Part shown: positions 41,590 to 54,932 of the stretch, piece after piece
How the letters are laid out: each line of letters begins with the position of its first letter
Numbering within the stretch: the stretch's first letter is position 1
Origin: Datisca glomerata
Lineage: Eukaryota > Streptophyta > Magnoliopsida > Cucurbitales > Datiscaceae
NCBI GenBank assembly: GCA_003255025.1
Contig: QANY01008030.1
Coordinates: 124,001-188,000 of the forward strand
Length of the DNA: 64,000 nucleotides
Reading direction: 5' to 3'
Notes under the pieces: model-generated
What the model was told of the DNA's origin: nothing
The model's database searches: none
What the model saw: the letters and a program-made list of their open reading frames with translations, nothing else
Made by a program: the position numbers and the translations under genes

Positions 41590-44500
41590 TGTCCAGCTAT
41601 TACTCCTGCTAGTATCACGACCAAAATCAATTCAATTCCAACTCTAAATGGCTCGAACTTTAAGTTCTAGAAAGATAATCTCTTGATAGTTCTTGGAGTC
41701 ATGGATCTCGAATTTACGTTAGGACTGATTCTCCTGCACCTCTTACAGATAATAGTACCTCTGACGATAAGAGAGAGTTGAAAAGGTGGGAGTGATCAAA
41801 ACACATGTGTATGCTGATAATGAAGAAGGTCATTCCAGAAGCATTCATGGGCACCATATCTGAAAAGATAAATACAACTAAGGATTTTCTTGCAGAAATT
41901 GAAAAGAGGTTTGTCAAGAACGAAAAGACAAAAATTGGTACGCTCTTGTCAGACCTAATTTCAAAAAGGTATAAAGGCAAATGCAATATCAGAGAATACA
42001 TTATGGAAATATCTCACATTGTTTCAAGGTTAAAAGCACTAAGGCTTGAACTCTCTAAGGACTTGCTTGTGTATCTGGTTTTGATATCCCTTCTGGTACA
42101 GTTTAGCCAGTTTAATGTGAGCTATAATTGTCAGAAATAGATTTGGTCTCTGAATGAGCTCATCTCACACTATGTTCAGAAAGAGGAAAGAGTGAAACAT
42201 AATAAGACAGAAAGTGCTTACCTGGCCTCTACCTCTAAAGATAAGGGCAAGGAAAATAAAAGGAAAATGGATAAGGAAGCAATATATACAAAACCACATA
42301 AGAAACAATAAAAAAACCGGTAAATTCATAAGTTAATAGTTGTTTCTTCTATGGAGCTGAAGGGCATAGGAAGAAGCAATGCATCTACTATCACGCTTGG
42401 CGTGCTAAGAAAGGTATGCTTGTTAATTTGGTTTGTTCTGAGTTTAATTTAAGTTCGATTCCTAGACACACACGGTGGATAGATTCTGGTGCAACAACTC
42501 ACATCAGCATGTCTATGCAGGGTTGCCTAAATTATCGAAAGCCAAATGATGCTGAAAGATTCATCCACGTGGGCGATGGCAAGACGGTTGAGGTTGAAGC
42601 AATAGGAAAATTTATATTATTATAAAAAACTGGACGGAATTTGATTTCAATTTCTGTTTTAGACAAAACTGGTTATGTTTTTTCTTTTGGAAATGGAAAA
42701 TTTGGTTTGTTTCGTGATTCAATTTCAGTTGATTCCAGTTTTTTATTCGGATATGATAATCTTTATTTACTTGAAACAATTGCCTCATTTAAAGAATCCC
42801 TGCAATTAATTACACGAGGTACTAAAAGAAAATTAACCAGTGAGAATCAGCTACGTTATGGCACAATAGATTAGGTCACATCTCCAGACGGAGAATAAAG
42901 ACTTGTGTCAGACGAAATTCTTAGTCCCTTAGATTTCACAAATTTTTGACGTTTATGTTAATTGCATAAAGGGTAAACAAACCGATAAAAGGAGATTTGA
43001 AGCCAACATGACTAAGGACATTTTAGAACATATTCATACAGATATTTTTGGGCCATTCTTTTTTATGGCTTGCAATGGTCAACAATATTTTATAACATTC
43101 ATAGACGATTATTCTAGATATGGCTACATATATCTCATTCATGAAAAGTCACAGTCATTGGACATGTTCAAAAATTTTAAGGCTGAAGTTGAGAATCAAC
43201 TCAACAAAATGATTAAGAGTGTCAGATCTGACTGTGGTGGTGAGTACTATGGCAGATATGATGGTTCAGGTGAACAACATCCATGACTGTTTGCTAAATT
43301 CCTAGAGGAATGAGGTATCGTCCCACAGTACACTATGTCAGGTTTTCCCACTATGAATGGTGTTGCTGAAAGATAAAATAAAACGCTTAAAGACATGCTC
43401 AGGAGTATGATAAGTCATTAGACCTTACCAGAATCACTCTAGGGTGAAGCATTTAAGGCTACAACATATATCCTTAACAGAGTTCCAACTAAAGCGAGTT
43501 TCAAAACCCTATATGAGCTTTGGACTGGCAAGAAACCTAGTCTAAGGCATTTGCACGTTTGAGGATGTCCAACTGAAGCAAGGCCTTATAGGCCTAATGA
43601 AAATAAATGGGACTTACGGAGGGTGCTATGTTGTTGGATACACTGAAAGATCCAGGGGTTACACATTTTATGATCCACAACTAGGTCAATTTTTGAGACG
43701 GGAAATGCCCATATTTCTGAGGATGCTGAGTTTGCGACGGGAGATACGGTTAGAGATTTTGTCCTTCAGAAGGAATATGTTGATATTCTCACATGTGTTA
43801 TTAGCATTGATCAGGACTGTGTTCCAGACCTTGTTCATGACACAACATAAGACAATATCAGAGAACCTCCCATTTAAGAGATTGTTCTGGAAGAACAAAC
43901 TCTAGCACCTCAAGAACCTATGCCATTAAGGAGATCCACTAGAGAAAGGAGGAGTGCAGTGCCAGATGACTACATTGTATTTCTCCAAGACCATGAGGTT
44001 GACATTGGTGTGATGGAAGATGATCCGATCAACTTTCATCAAGCCATGGAAAGTTCTAACTCTCAAAAGTGGATCGATGCCATGGATGAGGAAATTAAGT
44101 CCATGAAGGACAATGACGTGTGGGATCTTATTCCATTACTAGAAGCTGCGAAACCCATTAGTTGCAAATGGATTGTTAAGACTAAGAGGGATTCAAAAAG
44201 TAATGTGAAAAGATACAAGGCTCGTCTTGTCACAAAAGGGCTTTACACATAAAAAAGGCATCGACTATAAAGAGACTTTCTCTTCAGTTTCTATGAAAGA
44301 CTCTTTTAGGATTATAATGGCATTGGTTGAACATTTCAATCAGGCATCTCAACAATGGTATTTAAGTATCATCAGGTGATCATCTCGTTCGGTTTTGAGA
44401 TGAATTTAGTCGATGATTATATATACCATAAGTTCTGTGGGAGCAAGCATATTTTTTTGGTTTTATATATGGATGATAGTTTGCTTACCAACAACGATAT

Positions 44501-44790
44501 AGGCTTATTGCACGACACCAAGAGATTTCTAGCTAAGAATTTTGAGATGAAAGATCTTGGTGAAGCCTCTTTTGTATTAGGGAGCCAGATACATCGAGAT
44601 CATTCTTAAGGTATTCTTAGATTATCACAAAAGAGCTATATCGAAAAGGTCCTTAAAAGATATGGCATGGAAGACTAGTGAAGAGTTGTCTATATAGCAC
44701 GTCGAGACAAACTCCATGATTGTGGATCTACTTACTAAGAGATTGCCACCCAAACAGTTTCATGAGCGCATTGCACTTATGGGTGTCATA
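41590..44790 (+). pseudogene. Gag-pol of copia element B, decayed
   Basis: Gag starts near 41590 (PTLNGSNFK) and continues as FMGTISEKINTTKDFLAEIE and GNIREYIMEISH-like sequence. The zinc knuckle at 42340-42381 reads CFFYGAEGHRKKQC, the second Cys changed to Tyr. Protease DSGATTH lies at 42483, integrase from 43008 (HTDIFGPF, FIDDYSRYGYIYL, SDCGGEY) and RT from 43920 (WIDAMDEEIKSMKDNDVWDL, KARLVTKG) with the catalytic box changed to YMDD. A gap of roughly 50 codons removes the first RT catalytic region between EHFN and QASQQWY, and most of RNase H is deleted after KRYGMED (44677), where the sequence jumps to a PLLRDCHP-like end of RNase H. Many stops. Non-autonomous and inactive. Confidence 0.85.
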
Positions 44791-45244
44791 TATGTTGACG
44801 ATATTCAGTTTTAGTGGGAGTTTGTGATTTTGGATGCTATTCTTTATAGACATATTTTCAATTATTTTGGTTTATGAATATTTTAAGGTAACTTCTGCAG
44901 AAATAAAGTTTTGGCTAATTCACTTTGATTCTGGTATGGTTTAATCTCAGTAAGGTTTAAGGAGGACCAGTTGGAAATAGACATGTTAAGATCACCTTAC
45001 ATGAAATTTTCATGCTACACATCCACATCATAATCCATGTAATTCAGTTGTATTGATATACATGACCATTGATGGGTTGAGTTATGATTGATGTAATAGA
45101 GACCGCTTTGATCCTATGTCGGTATGATTGATGGTCCAGATTGGTTATTGACCCATTTCGATAATTACAGCAAAGTTGAACGCGTTCAATTATTTTTTGG
45201 CAAAACATAATTATAAGGTTTAACACATAGTACAAGTGGGAGAT

Positions 45245-45747
45245 TGTTGGATCTTTAATCCAATGTTGGACTTATGTGTAAAAGAATTATGTGTTACAGA
45301 CTATCAAATAAAGCTAAACCCAATTAAAAGTGATCTACTAAGTTTTGGATAATTAGAGTTTTAATGTATCTGATACGTTGTGGACCTTTAATGTGTAAAG
45401 ACTTTAGGGTAATTTCTATTTTTATGATGAGCTAAAATAGAAATACCAAAAGATGTATCTCTATAAGTGGTTATGCTACCCAGGTTACACGATAACGGGA
45501 AACCATTCTATTCTCCCTAATATCCCATCGTTAGAGAGAAAACTGAGAGGTTTTATCAAATGAGACTCTCTGATAGAGAATCATGTAGATCTGGAAGGCC
45601 AACCACTCGGCTCTAAACAACGATCTATCGTCATGGATTCAGGTGCGCTTCCGCTCTATATTGATTTGATTCTTGATGTGTTCAAAATGAGATATTGAGG
45701 TTTTATTGAGATACGATTTCTACCGATAAAGATTTTAAATCTAATAC
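45245..45747 (+). repeat. 3' LTR of element B
   Basis: 503 bp from TGTTGGATCT to AAATCTAATAC; the terminal CA has been altered. It aligns with the 5' LTR on both sides of the MITE. Confidence 0.9.
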
Positions 45748-45752
45748 CTAAT

Positions 45753-46580
45753 ACTCTGAGGACATTCACCTCTCGTCATGTTAGATTTGTTGAGTCAAAG
45801 TTCCCCATGTCCATCTTTGAACCGCGTCTCCCTCGACCTAATGAGTCCACTAGGTTACCGTATAATATTCTTCTCTTAGCTTCATACACACCACCCACAC
45901 GTTGTCTCAGCGGCTCCACTCCCATAGACTTTGACATGCAAATGAATCTGGTTGAACCCAAAGCCTCACCTATTACCCATTTCCCCTACACCTCTTCATT
46001 CTCCCAATAAGTGACCCTACCCCTCCCTCCTTACCTCTCGTAACCATAACCTGGCCCCAACCTACCCAATGACAACCTAAAGCCTCTCCATCACCCAGTC
46101 CCTCAGACACAGTAGCCACAGAGCCCCCACTCCCACCAATAAATTCCTCCTGCATCTCACCCTTTGTCACTCCTCTCGCAACACATACATAAACCTATCA
46201 TCAAACTCGAACTCTCAGCCCAACTAGCCCAAGAAATTGAACCCAAGTGTGTAACCCAGGCCATCAAAGATATCCGATAGCAAAAAGTGATGTCTGGCGA
46301 GTTTAATACCTTGGTCTGAAATGGTACTTGGGAGCTGGTTCCCCCCATAGGGGTGCAAAATATAGTGGGATACAAATGGATATTTCGCATAAAACGTTTA
46401 GCTGATGATTCAATTGACAAGTACAAAGCTCGGCTGGTTGCAAAAGATTTTCACCAACGGCCCGTGTCGACTACCACGACACGTTTAGTCCGATTGTTAA
46501 ACCCACCGCAGTTTGTCTCGTCTTCTCTATTACGGTCAGCAATGGCTGGGATCTACGTCAACTTGATGTCAACAATGCAT
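45753..46580 (+). pseudogene. Copia element A, integrase end to RT start (copy 1)
   Basis: Resumes the element A frame after element B: TLRTFTSRHVRFVESKFPMS, a Pro/Ser-rich linker, then RT with GYKWIFRIKRLADDSIDKYK, LVAKDFHQRP and WDLRQLDVNNA-like codons in shifting frames. At 46579 it stops abruptly and integrase sequence restarts. Confidence 0.8.
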
Positions 46581-48083
46581 TATCCACAAATGGCATTGCA
46601 CCTTATTTATCCACAAATAGCATCTCGTACCTCACCTCACCCCCACATACACTTGAACACAATGGTTTCTCTGAACTACATCACCGCCACATAGTCGAGA
46701 CTGGGTTTTCGCTCCTATCTTGTGCTTCCTTACCACTAACATTTTGGTCTTATGCCTTCATCACAACTACTTATCTCATCAATCGTCTACCTACACCCAT
46801 TCTGCAAATGACTTCTCCCAATTACAAATTATTTGACTCCATACCAAACTACTCCAAACTACGAGCATTCGACTATCTCTGTTATCCTTGGCTCTGCTTC
46901 TACTAACCTCATAAACTGGCCAGTCGCTCCACTCCCTGTGTCTTCCTTGGATACTCTCCAACTCAAAGTGCATACTTATGCTATGATCCCAATACTCTGA
47001 GGACATTCACCTCTCATCATGTTAGATTTGTTGAGTCAAAGTTTCCCATGTCCATGTTTGAACCGCGTCTCCCTCGACATAATGAGTCCACTAGTACCAC
47101 TTGGTTATCGCAGAATGCTCTTCTCCTGGCTTCATACACACCACCCATACATTTTCCCAGCAACTCCTCGCCCGTAGACTCCGACATGTAAATGAATCTG
47201 GTTGAACCTGAAGCCTTACCTACTACCCCTGGCCCCCTACACCTCTCTACTCTCCCAACCAGTGACACCACCCCTCCCTCCTCATCTCTCGTAACCATAA
47301 CCTTGCCCCAACCTAGCCAACAACAACCTAAAGCCTCACCATCGCCTAGTCCCTAAGACACAACAACCATAGAACTCCCACTCCCACCAACGAATTCCTC
47401 CTACACCTCACCCTTCGTCACTCCTCTCGCAAGAACATACACAAACCTATCATCAAACTTGACCTCTTAGCCCAACTAGCCCAAGAAATTAAACCCACGT
47501 GTGTAACCCAGGCCATCAAAGATAATCAATGGCGAAAGGTGATGTCTGACGAGTTTGATGACTTGGTGTAAAATGGTACTTGAGAGCTGGTTCCCCCCAC
47601 GGGGGTGCAGAATATAGTGGGATGCAAATGGATATTTCACATAAAACATTTCGCCAATGGTTCAATTGACAAGTACAAAGCTCGACTAGTTGTAAAAGAT
47701 TTTCACCAACGACCCGATGTCGACTACCATGAGACGTTTAGTCCAGTTGTTAAACCCATCACAGTTTGTCTCGTCCTTTTTATTACGGTCGACAATGACT
47801 GGGACCTACGTCAACTTGATGTCAACAATGCCTTTCTCTAAAACATGCTCATAGAAGATGTCTTCATAGTTCAACCTCAAGGTTTTGTTGATACTGACCA
47901 TCCCCAGCATGTGTGTCGACTGCGAAAGGCTATCTATAGACTAAAGTAAGCTCCACGAGCTTGGTATAATGAGCTTCAATAGTTTCTTCTCGCATCTCGC
48001 TTCAAGAACTATGCCGCCAACACGTCACTTTTCATATATAATAACCAAGGTGTCACTCTCATTGTACTTGTCTATGTTGATGA
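46581..48083 (+). pseudogene. Copia element A, duplicated integrase to RT (copy 2)
   Basis: Starts within the integrase again (STNSISYLTSPPHTLEHNG), repeating the order of copy 1: HRHIVETG, LCYPWL, SAYLCYD, FTSHHVRFVESK. RT runs through CKWIFHIKHFANGSIDKYK, WDLRQLDVNNAF and a QGFVDTDH-like segment to LIVLVYVDD, where element D interrupts it at 48083. An extra short repeat of TTATCCACAAAT at 46582 and 46605 marks the junction. Copies 1 and 2 together form a tandem partial duplication, now full of stops. Confidence 0.8.
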
Positions 48084-49198
48084 TGTTGGGGGTTATGCCA
48101 TCAAAGTATGTGTATTGACATTTTATAATAAAATTTAATGAAATTATATTTTTCTTTTAAATTATTATTGAATAATTTATATAAATATCTGAAAATTTTA
48201 TATTCATTAATGAGACTATGATATTTTATTAGTACGTGAGGATTAAATCATAGATAATGAATAAAAATATCACCAACATATTAAAGTATGGAATCTTTAA
48301 TGAATGGTTGCTAGTACGATTCACTAAGTACTATAAATGCATGTGATTTAGATATGGATCATTGATATGGATAGACATTTTAGTGAAAGTATTTTATAAA
48401 TAAGATTATATATGACTGGAGCGATGTGAATTAATATCTTTATTAACGTCCGGTTTATCATAAAGATTTAATATACATCAATATGATGATTAGTGTGAAT
48501 CCTGAGTAGTCATGAACTCCTAGCATGTCTACTGGATCTTTTGAGTCACTCGTTAAGGTTTATTTGTGAAATAGGCTAGTGATTGTTGTTTTAGAGATTC
48601 AATGATATGGATGACTGGGAACATGATCTTACAAGATTTGATATCAAAGATTTCCTAACGGATCGTATATTGGTTCCCTTAAATGTTAATTCTAGAACTG
48701 AATGGTTATTGAGCTCAAAGTATAATACGACTATAAATTAGTCAGTCACTAGTGAATTAATAGTACTTAAGGATCAAAAGATAATTAGAATGGTAAAATG
48801 ATAATTCTGACCAGCTCTAATTTACGAATCAATGAATTAATAGTACTTAAGGATCAAAAGAACTACGTGAAATGATTATATCAATGGACTACACAAAAAT
48901 ACTATGTAAATCCATTGTATAATCTCTAGGAGTGCAATTTCATATTCATAGTGGAGTAATAATGGAATTAATAAATAATATTATTTAATTAAAAAATTTA
49001 ATTAATAATCTGGTTTATTGGAGCATAAGATTATAGGTCCATGATCCCCAAGTCACCTCTGTAGTACGCAGACTAGGGTGTGAATATTTCAGAACATGAG
49101 AAAATAACTGACTTGCAAAAGAAAATTTTATTCTGGGGTAAGTACGTAATTATGAGGTAATTATGTGTGATTAATTAATTATATATAAATTTTGGATA

Positions 49199-49237
<39 letters not shown>

Positions 49238-50287
49238 ATTATATCGGTTAATTTTCTAATTATTAATAAATGCAATAAGTGAGACAGAATATCTAATTTG
49301 TGAAATTAGATAGTTATAGATTATTATTAGATAATAATTTAAATTAACTAAATCTATTATTTATGAACTAACAGATAAGTTAGTTTATAAGGATAATCAT
49401 ATATGTTAATTTTGAATTAACTGATATATATATTTATCTTATTAAAATAAATATTTAGTTTGTAGTAATTATCACGTGTCAATCATTAATTGAGAATCAG
49501 AGATTGACATGAACTACTATAGCGTCACGTGGCACTACAGTAGTGAGGGTGCAATATTATAGTGCCACATTGTACTATAGTAGTATCGTGAGGCACTATG
49601 ATAGCTCACGACAACTGCAGTGCTGTGTGGCATTGCAGTTTTGCACAAATTACAGTGAGTCTTACTGCAATGGTAATTTTAAAATTAAATATTATTTTTA
49701 GTTTATCCCTAAAACTGCAATGGTAATATATATATATATATATATATTATTCTATTGGCCTTAGTGTTGATAGAGAGTTGAGAACACAATTTCTATCGTC
49801 GTGAATTTTTTCTACAATTTAAAAGTTAATTAAAAAGCTCTTAAAGAATTATCATCGTATTCTCTCAGAAGATTGTCCCACAAAAATTAATCCTTCTCAA
49901 TAAATCTCTAGATCTCATATGTTATGTACATATAGAGACAAAAAAAGTGTCTTTGATTATTCTATGTTCCCACACTAGTGCATTTGAAGATTGACTTGGA
50001 TGATCTTGGTGTGGATCTCGAAGTTCGTTGTTTATGCGAACACATGATCGTTGATTTGAGAGGACGCTTGATATATACTACAAGAAGTATATAATTCCTA
50101 TCCATGCATGTCTTAGATTTAATGTATAAATATATAATGGATGATGATTGAAAAGAGTTTTCAATAAAAGTTTTTATTTTGTAAACTGTTCCGTCTTGCT
50201 TATTTTCTTTTATCGAAAAAGATTCATTTTTAATAAAACTTTAAAAGCCACCACGCCTCCGCCGCCCTTGCGCCACATTTTCCAACA
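48084..50287 (+). repeat. 5' LTR of element D
   Basis: 2204 bp. It contains an (AC)n tract and a cluster of short inverted repeats of the GTGCCAC/CACTACAGTAG type at 49500-49660, which the 3' LTR shares at 63150-63310. Confidence 0.93.
49200..49229. repeat. (AC)n microsatellite in the 5' LTR of D
   Basis: About 15 AC repeats followed by (TA)n; the 3' LTR has a shorter run at 62863-62879, showing slippage since insertion. Confidence 0.9.
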
Positions 50288-50289
50288 AT

Positions 50290-50302
50290 TGGTATCAGAG
50301 CG
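50290..50302 (+). promoter_or_regulatory. Primer-binding site of element D
   Basis: TGGTATCAGAGCG two bases after the LTR, complementary to the 3' end of initiator tRNA-Met. Confidence 0.88.
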
Positions 50303-51748
50303 TTCATTATATATTTGTATATAAAATATTGTGTGAGTGTTCTTGCATTGTTCATAATACATTTTCATATATGTGAATGAATGGATGGTTTGTTTTTTGA
50401 ATGTATTGTTAAATGATTGATCGTTAATTGTATGGTGATTATTGAGTTAGACATTGTTTTTTATTTTTTCCTTAGATCTTGTGTAAGCCGATTTATGGCG
50501 TAGGAATATTTGTAATTTTATTTTGAATATTATATTATAATTATTCCAATCGCAAGAAGACGAAGAACGCATGAGACGAACGACGAGGGAAAAGCAAAAA
50601 TAGGAATTTCTAGGGAATTCCGATGTTGGCACCAGAAATAAGATTTCCGATGCTGGCGCCGTAGTGTCTGACGACAGTGATGGGTGGTGGTGGGAGGGTC
50701 CTATCGTTGGTGGCAACTTTTGTCACATCTGGGGAAGTTTCACCGAAACACTGATACCAACTTACCTCTTCATCCCAGAGTTTTATGATAACCCCAACTC
50801 TATCTATTATCTTTTAAATTTTAAAATTAATGTAATTTTAAAATTAATTATTAATTTTATGAAAATTAAAGACTAACTAATTAATTGAGTTTGACCCAAG
50901 TTTGTCTAAATCAATAAACTATTTATTGACTAAATCAAATTCAATAATTTTAAATGGTAATTACATATATAATTTTTAATTGAGAAAAATAGTTTTTCCT
51001 AATTAAAATGGTTTTGTTCGAAGCTTGAAGATTATGAAGATAGACTTCAGGTGGAGAAAGAGATATTTTATAAATATGTAATCTTGAAGTCCTCTTTGTA
51101 ATTTATTTCTTTATTTTAGTGGTTGTAATTTAGAAATACTCAATAGCCACTCGGTCTATTATTATTTTATTTAGTTATTAGATAAATTTTTATTGATATG
51201 ATTGATAACATGACCACGTATTAGTCGATCACATGCCGTACATGAAACCCCACACAATTTTATTTAATCATGCATCTCATCAGTAAAAACATGATTTATT
51301 AGGATTGTCTTAATATGTTTATATGAATTATTTTGAGAAATCAATTGCATGTAATCTGCTAGGTTTTAATTAGTTAAAACTTAATAATCCCACCACTCAA
51401 AAGGCTATAGTAACCTTTAGGATGACCAAATTTAGTAAAAGAATTTTATTAAAGTTTGATGAATGTAATTAATTAATTAATCTTAGTTCACCCAATTATG
51501 ACTTTTTAGAAGGTCAAATGAACTTAGACCAATGAGATTGAATTAACTGTTAGATTAACATTCATAGGGTTATTATTTTAACTAGTAATTAATTTAGAGT
51601 TAATTGATTTGTTAAAATAAAAATACATTATCCTAAAATAGTGATTGAGAGAAGGTTGACATGTCAATGTAACCTATGGTCTTCATTATTAGTACAATAC
51701 AGTGAGGTACAGTCAGGGCCTCGAGATGGATTTGTTTTCACCCCCCTA
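50303..51748. other. Leader region of element D
   Basis: No conserved coding region seen. The leader is continuous with 57179 onward once the CACTA element and one copy of CTA are removed. Open frames at 50447-50716 and 50664-50876 have no domain. Confidence 0.5.
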
Positions 51749-53940
51749 CACTACTACAATTTTGACTTTAGATGACAATCACATGTATGATACAATGACA
51801 ACTTTTTAAAATCTGTCAAAGAAAAATGGTAAAGGATGGGGTAATTTGGGTAAAATGATAGCTAAAAAATTAGTTGTCATCAATGTGTTATCTATTTTGA
51901 TAGCTAATGTTTGGATTGTCATTATAATGAAGGTGAAAAATAACCTATCATTGTTTGATGGTGTAAAAAAATTTACTAATTACCTCAAAGTTCATTTTAT
52001 TTATGAAAATACCATCTTGTATAACCAATCTAACCCTGATATTACTTTTAATATGTTTTATTTTTCTTTGGATAGGTAATGGCGATCAGATCTGGGATGA
52101 GGGAGAGAGAGGAGAGAACCAAAACAACCAGATCTGCTTCCAACTCCATTACCAACTCTTCTGTGGCAATGAGATCTGGCTCTCAAATGTTTGAACAAAG
52201 ACAAAAATAGAGAAGCTTCGAGAATGTCTCAGATCTGGGATGAGGGAGAGAGAGAAGATAGAGGCAACATCTCATATCTGAGATGAGGGAGAGACGAGAA
52301 AGGCAGAGATGCTTCTTCGAGAACCAGATTTGAAATGAGGGAGAGACGAGAATGGCAGAGAATCTTCATGAGAGATAGAAAGTTGTGTTATGAGAGAGAT
52401 CTGCGAGAGACATAGAAATTTGAGAGAGAGAGAGATTTACTACTGGGCTTTGAGAGAGAGAGGGAGATCTACGAGAGACAGAAAGCATTGGGGGATAGAG
52501 TTTTGAGATTTGCGAGAGATAAAGAGGCTTGAGGGTTTGTCGAGGGTCTTAGAAGGAGGTGGAGGTTGAGGGTCTGTCGTCTTTGAAGGATGTGGAAGTC
52601 TAGGGTCTATCGTCGGTGAAGGAGGTGGAGGTCGAGGGTCAATCATCGGTGCAAGTAGCCTATTTCTTTATTTCTTTACTTTTCATTAATAGTTATATAT
52701 ACATGCAACAATAGACACTAGTCACTAGCCTCTCAGTTGTTTCATCATCCGCTTATGTCTATTCTGTTCTTATATTTTTGCAGATTGGAAAATTGCAAGA
52801 AGGATTAAATCCCCCTTTATGGAACATGTTGCATTTTCAAGGCTCTCATCTTGGTCTCGTTATTAAGACCAGACTTATCATTGGCGTCATTTCCCTCACT
52901 GTACGTTTCCCATTTCTCTCTATGCTGATGATATATTTTTCCTCTTTTTCCCTCTAGACTCAAATATTTGAAGCCCTAAATATTCCGCATTGCTCACCAT
53001 GAACATTCTTTACTCTGAACACCCCTACTGGTGGCACGACTTTATCTTCAACATTATTATGTCAAAATCTATATTAAAGTTGCTTCAACCATATGATAAG
53101 TTTCCATTTCCATACATACACTTATTTTGCATTGTCTGTGACTGAATTTGGGCAGCAGAAATAAATTAAGGTGAAATATCTTTCAAGGGTTTATGTTTTC
53201 TTTGGAAATTGGATGAAGCTCATTTTTATTGAAATTTACATAGTTAGCTAATCTGGTAGAACATGAAATAGTTAAACATGTTGCTTTAGACTTTGATCTT
53301 AGCTTCTTGTTGCATAGTGAATATGCAGAGATTTGGTAGTTTCTAAGCTCGAAGCTTTTATGACTAACCAGTGGCATTTACATTGTTATTATTAACATGT
53401 CCATACCTCGGCTTTTATTGTAGAGACTATCAAATCTACGAATTAATTCCAACTTTAATTGCATCTTTGCAAAGGAGTTACTAAGGCATGTGCTAGTGTG
53501 GTACTTTTGTATGCCACATTCCTTCGCTCTTACAAACAAAGACAAAGTGTGAATTCTGATTTGTTGGGCTCTTTTTTAATTAACAACGGTCTTCTACTAT
53601 TAGTTACAATGCAAAGCTAGTATAGTTAGGATTGTTTATAATTGCATAATATACAAAAGGTATAGAGAGTTCTGAGATAAATCTCAGACTACAAAAGAAT
53701 TGGAAACTCATTCTGATTGTGTTTAGAAATAGATCGGGAAGTAGGGAGTGGGTAGTGGTTGCTTTCTTTGTTCGTCTGGTTGTCCAGTTCCATTTTGTTT
53801 TGTAGTACATGTGGAAATACCCCTTGTATTCTTGTAATTCTTTGTTTCTTTATATATTTAACCTTTTAACCCAAAGAAATCTTTGATTCCCCATGTTGAT
53901 TTTGGATACTAATTCAATTTACTCTCATTTACTTCAATAG

Positions 53941-54932
53941 ATAACGGGAATGGCTGTAATGCTTGATGAAATTATCAATTATGTGCAATCACTACAACAA
54001 CAGGTTGATGTACAATATTTTGCCATCTGGTCCGTTATAGACTATTTGTCTTGAATTTGAATTGTTTTTGCATGTTTTCCCCCCTGAATAGTTTGTATAA
54101 TATATTTTTAGTGAACTTTGATGCGAATTCATCGTAAATATATTTTTTAAAAGGTGTTCATTATAGTATATCATTACCTCCATCTAATTATCATATTTAC
54201 CATGAATATTGTAGTGAATAGTCTATTTTAAAGATGTTTTAGCAATTAGCTGGAAAAAAATGTGTTTGCAAAAATGATCGAATTTTAAATGTTTAAAGTT
54301 TCACGGGAAAAACATCATTGTGCAATTACACATACCTCAAATAAAAATCGTATAGAAATATGTACCTATACTATGTAATTGTTTACACATAGTAGATAAT
54401 TTATACTCATAGTATATAAATATATACCTGTACACAAATTTTCATAGTTTAAAAGAATTCGGTCATTTTTGCAATCCATTAAATTTCAGTCATTTTCGTA
54501 TTTATGTTTAAGACACGTCCCTAATTAACTCATTTTTAATAGCTACTTCAGCGTTTCTAAGAATACCATATCAGAGGATACAAGAGTAGAAATCTTTTTT
54601 TGCATATTTATGTAGTCAATATTGAATTTTGTAGTTTTTGTCAATCAAACTTGCCACTATCTATCTCAAACTGAATGTCGATATAGCTCGCATTTTAGCC
54701 AATGAGGTAAGTTAAATGTTGCAATTTTCATACTAGTCCCTATAACTTTCTATTATTTCTCTTCATTGAACATAAATATAATAAAGCTTACTTTTAGTAA
54801 CATCAATGTAAATTCTTCATTCACAGTGCACCAACAGATTGAGCTCTTCTCACCCTTTCCTCGAATGTCAGATCCCGAGAATGACCCTTTGTAGCCCTAG
54901 TACATTCCCGCAGTTTCCTACTTTACCTCAGG
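53941..54932 (+). pseudogene. Captured bHLH transcription factor fragment
   Basis: Exon 53941-54003, preceded by AATAG and followed by GT, reads ITGMAVMLDEIINYVQSLQQQ, the second helix of a plant bHLH domain (the usual form has ITGKAVMLDEIINYVQSLQ). Exon 54635-54706 reads FLSIKLATIYLKLNVDIARI, the conserved region just after the helix in the BEE/CIB/HBI-type subfamily. A third exon-like segment, 54828-54932, sits between CACAG and GTAATT and has a CTNRLSSSHPF frame; its assignment is weaker. The basic region and helix 1 are absent, so no DNA binding is possible. 52790-52900 may be an earlier captured exon, unidentified. Confidence 0.82.

Larger units (their letters stand above)
39046..45747 (+). 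mobile_element. Ty1/copia element B, nested in element A
   Basis: LTRs at 39046-40394 and 45245-45747, a primer-binding site, a decayed gag-pol and a polypurine tract (GTGGGAGAT) directly before the 3' LTR. The flanks CTCAT (39041-39045) and CTAAT (45748-45752) are a 5-bp target duplication with one mismatch, and the interrupted element A sequence (CTATGAT...ACTCTGAGGACATTC) is continuous across it, as its second copy at 46980-47005 shows. The 5' LTR is 849 bp longer than the 3' LTR because of a MITE. Confidence 0.92.

Noticed and set aside
41714..42001. A 95-codon minus-strand frame in element B
   Set aside because: Antisense to gag, which has clear copia gag content on the plus strand.
45973..47298. 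Several minus-strand frames of 65-93 codons
   Set aside because: All antisense to copia integrase/RT relics with recognisable plus-strand motifs.
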